The position numbers and the translations under genes were made by a program. The notes beneath the pieces are model-generated. The model saw nothing but the letters and a program-made list of their open reading frames with translations. It was not told where the DNA came from and made no database searches. Below are positions 4,762 to 5,686 of a stretch of DNA of 5,686 bases, piece after piece. The first letter of the stretch is position 1, and each line of letters begins with the position of its first letter. Source of the stretch: Lachnospiraceae bacterium (lineage in GTDB: Bacteria > Bacillota > Clostridia > Lachnospirales > Lachnospiraceae); contig VSNR01000231.1 of NCBI GenBank assembly GCA_009774345.1, forward strand, positions 1 through 5,686. Reading direction: 5' to 3'.

Positions 4762-5686
4762 AATTGGTATCAATGTTAATCTGACTGATATACAATTCCT
4801 TTGTCTCTCTTTGCACATAAAATCCTGTCAGTTTTGTGTCATGATAGGTTATTTTTTTCAAATAAAAACCCTGCTCCAAAAGATTTTTGTTTATCATAGC
4901 ACAGGTAATTAACTTATTTCCTGCATAGTCATAAAAAGATATACTGTCTGCCAAATTCCTTGAAAACAATTCCGATTCCACACTGTCATCTTCCCACGGC
5001 ATATGTTCTAATTTCGCTAAATTGCTGCTAAAATATCCGTTATCCATAAACAGATATTTCCCATATGTTAAATTCTCATCCAGTCTTATTATTTCTCCAT
5101 CGTCTTTTATTACAATTGTTTCACAGTCAGAAGAACTATTAGACTTCCCGAAAATTATTAATCCATATTGATTAAAATCTAATATATGTGCAAACTTCCA
5201 ATTATTTGTCTCCCATATTTTTCTTTTGCTCCATGCTCCATTTCCATCTGATTTTGCAATCCAATATTCCCTGCTGCTTATTTCATTGCTTATTTCATAC
5301 ATGATTGCTCCATCACTTCGGATTCCATAAACTCTAATATTACATTCTTCTCCTTCTTCATTCACAGCTTGAAGGACTTCCACATTCTCTCTACTCAAAA
5401 GATCTATTTTTTCAATTGGGTTTGCCATTTTATACTTACTATAATAAATACATCCATCATAAACATACCAAAACGGTCCAATCTTCACGTCTTTTGCAAA
5501 ACCATAAAAACAATATTCTGCATGCGTTTCCATATCATATATTAAAAATGAAGTATCATCATCCGATACTGTTATAATTAAATTTTTATACTGCTTGGCT
5601 TCCACTGCCAATTCATCCTCTATATCAAAAATAGTATTCAGTGTTGCTTTCTGTTTTACATATTTTCCTGCCTCTTTCTTATAAAT
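4712..5686 (-). CDS. Propeller-like hypothetical protein, N-terminus outside window
   Basis: The frame is open from the right edge (5686) to TGA 4714-4712, giving 324 residues without a visible start. A TTG at 5611 is in frame, but 25 plausible codons precede it (YKKEAGKYVKQKATLNTIFD), so the true start is beyond the window. The chain is built of short beta-strand repeats with aromatic strands and turn-forming DG/NG pairs (FWYVYDGCIYYSKYK, ISFYDYAGNKLITCAM, LTGFYVQRETKELYIS). This fits a beta-propeller-like or DUF5050-type extracellular domain of clostridial proteins, though no signature motif proves it. Native-looking sequence reaches about QINIDTNYG (around 4757). The last residues, TTISGFMQRSPDNT, are the start of the next gene read in another frame, so the C-terminus may have been replaced by fusion. 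It is first in the visible minus-strand block. It uses more A/T-rich codons than the two genes that follow, consistent with a different origin. Confidence 0.75.
   Translation of the reverse strand: MYKKEAGKYVKQKATLNTIFDIEDELAVEAKQYKNLIITVSDDDTSFLIYDMETHAEYCFYGFAKDVKIGPFWYVYDGCIYYSKYKMANPIEKIDLLSRENVEVLQAVNEEGEECNIRVYGIRSDGAIMYEISNEISSREYWIAKSDGNGAWSKRKIWETNNWKFAHILDFNQYGLIIFGKSNSSSDCETIVIKDDGEIIRLDENLTYGKYLFMDNGYFSSNLAKLEHMPWEDDSVESELFSRNLADSISFYDYAGNKLITCAMINKNLLEQGFYLKKITYHDTKLTGFYVQRETKELYISQINIDTNYGTTISGFMQRSPDNT

Overview
The window looks like accessory chromosomal DNA from a low-GC Firmicute, most likely a Lachnospiraceae-type gut Clostridium. This is inferred from the AGGAGG ribosome sites, frequent TTG/GTG starts, AT-rich third codon positions and protein families that recall that group; no marker gene is present to prove it. 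No rRNA, tRNA, CRISPR array or recognisable insertion-sequence transposase was found.

Layout: almost everything is on the minus strand and reads right to left. At the right edge is the open 3' part of a long secreted- or propeller-like protein (5686-4712). It overlaps, out of frame, an unrecognised helical protein of about 200 residues (4761-4159). After two strong hairpins (4145-4225) comes a 173-residue protein resembling the Imm11/DUF1629 immunity family (4121-3600). That gene overlaps by 8 bases a TTG-started gene (3607 downward) which has lost its frame near 3304 and runs into a separate gene tail ending at 2890. A 15-bp bidirectional terminator (2845-2884) closes this block.

The only plus-strand gene (1850-2800) is a PD-(D/E)XK nuclease-like protein with a heptad-repeat tail. 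It has its own clear promoter (1759-1787), but its best start codons (1809, 1821) are out of frame by one base in an A5 tract. To its left lie the remains of a minus-strand gene (1755-1253) with one frame change and two in-frame stops. Its terminal stop overlaps the TTG start of a membrane-anchored protein (1269 to beyond base 1). That last ORF is open but appears to be a fusion of two protein families. At the seam is a fossil, in another frame, of the 3' end of an Imm11-like gene, recognised by 24 identical bases shared with the intact copy at 3664-3687.

Taken together, this looks like a decaying array of immunity or accessory genes of the kind found downstream of polymorphic toxin genes, rearranged by repeated recombination and interrupted by a nuclease-like gene. 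The toxin itself, if there was one, is not in the window. The rearrangement is supported directly by frames and shared sequence; the toxin-immunity interpretation is inference.
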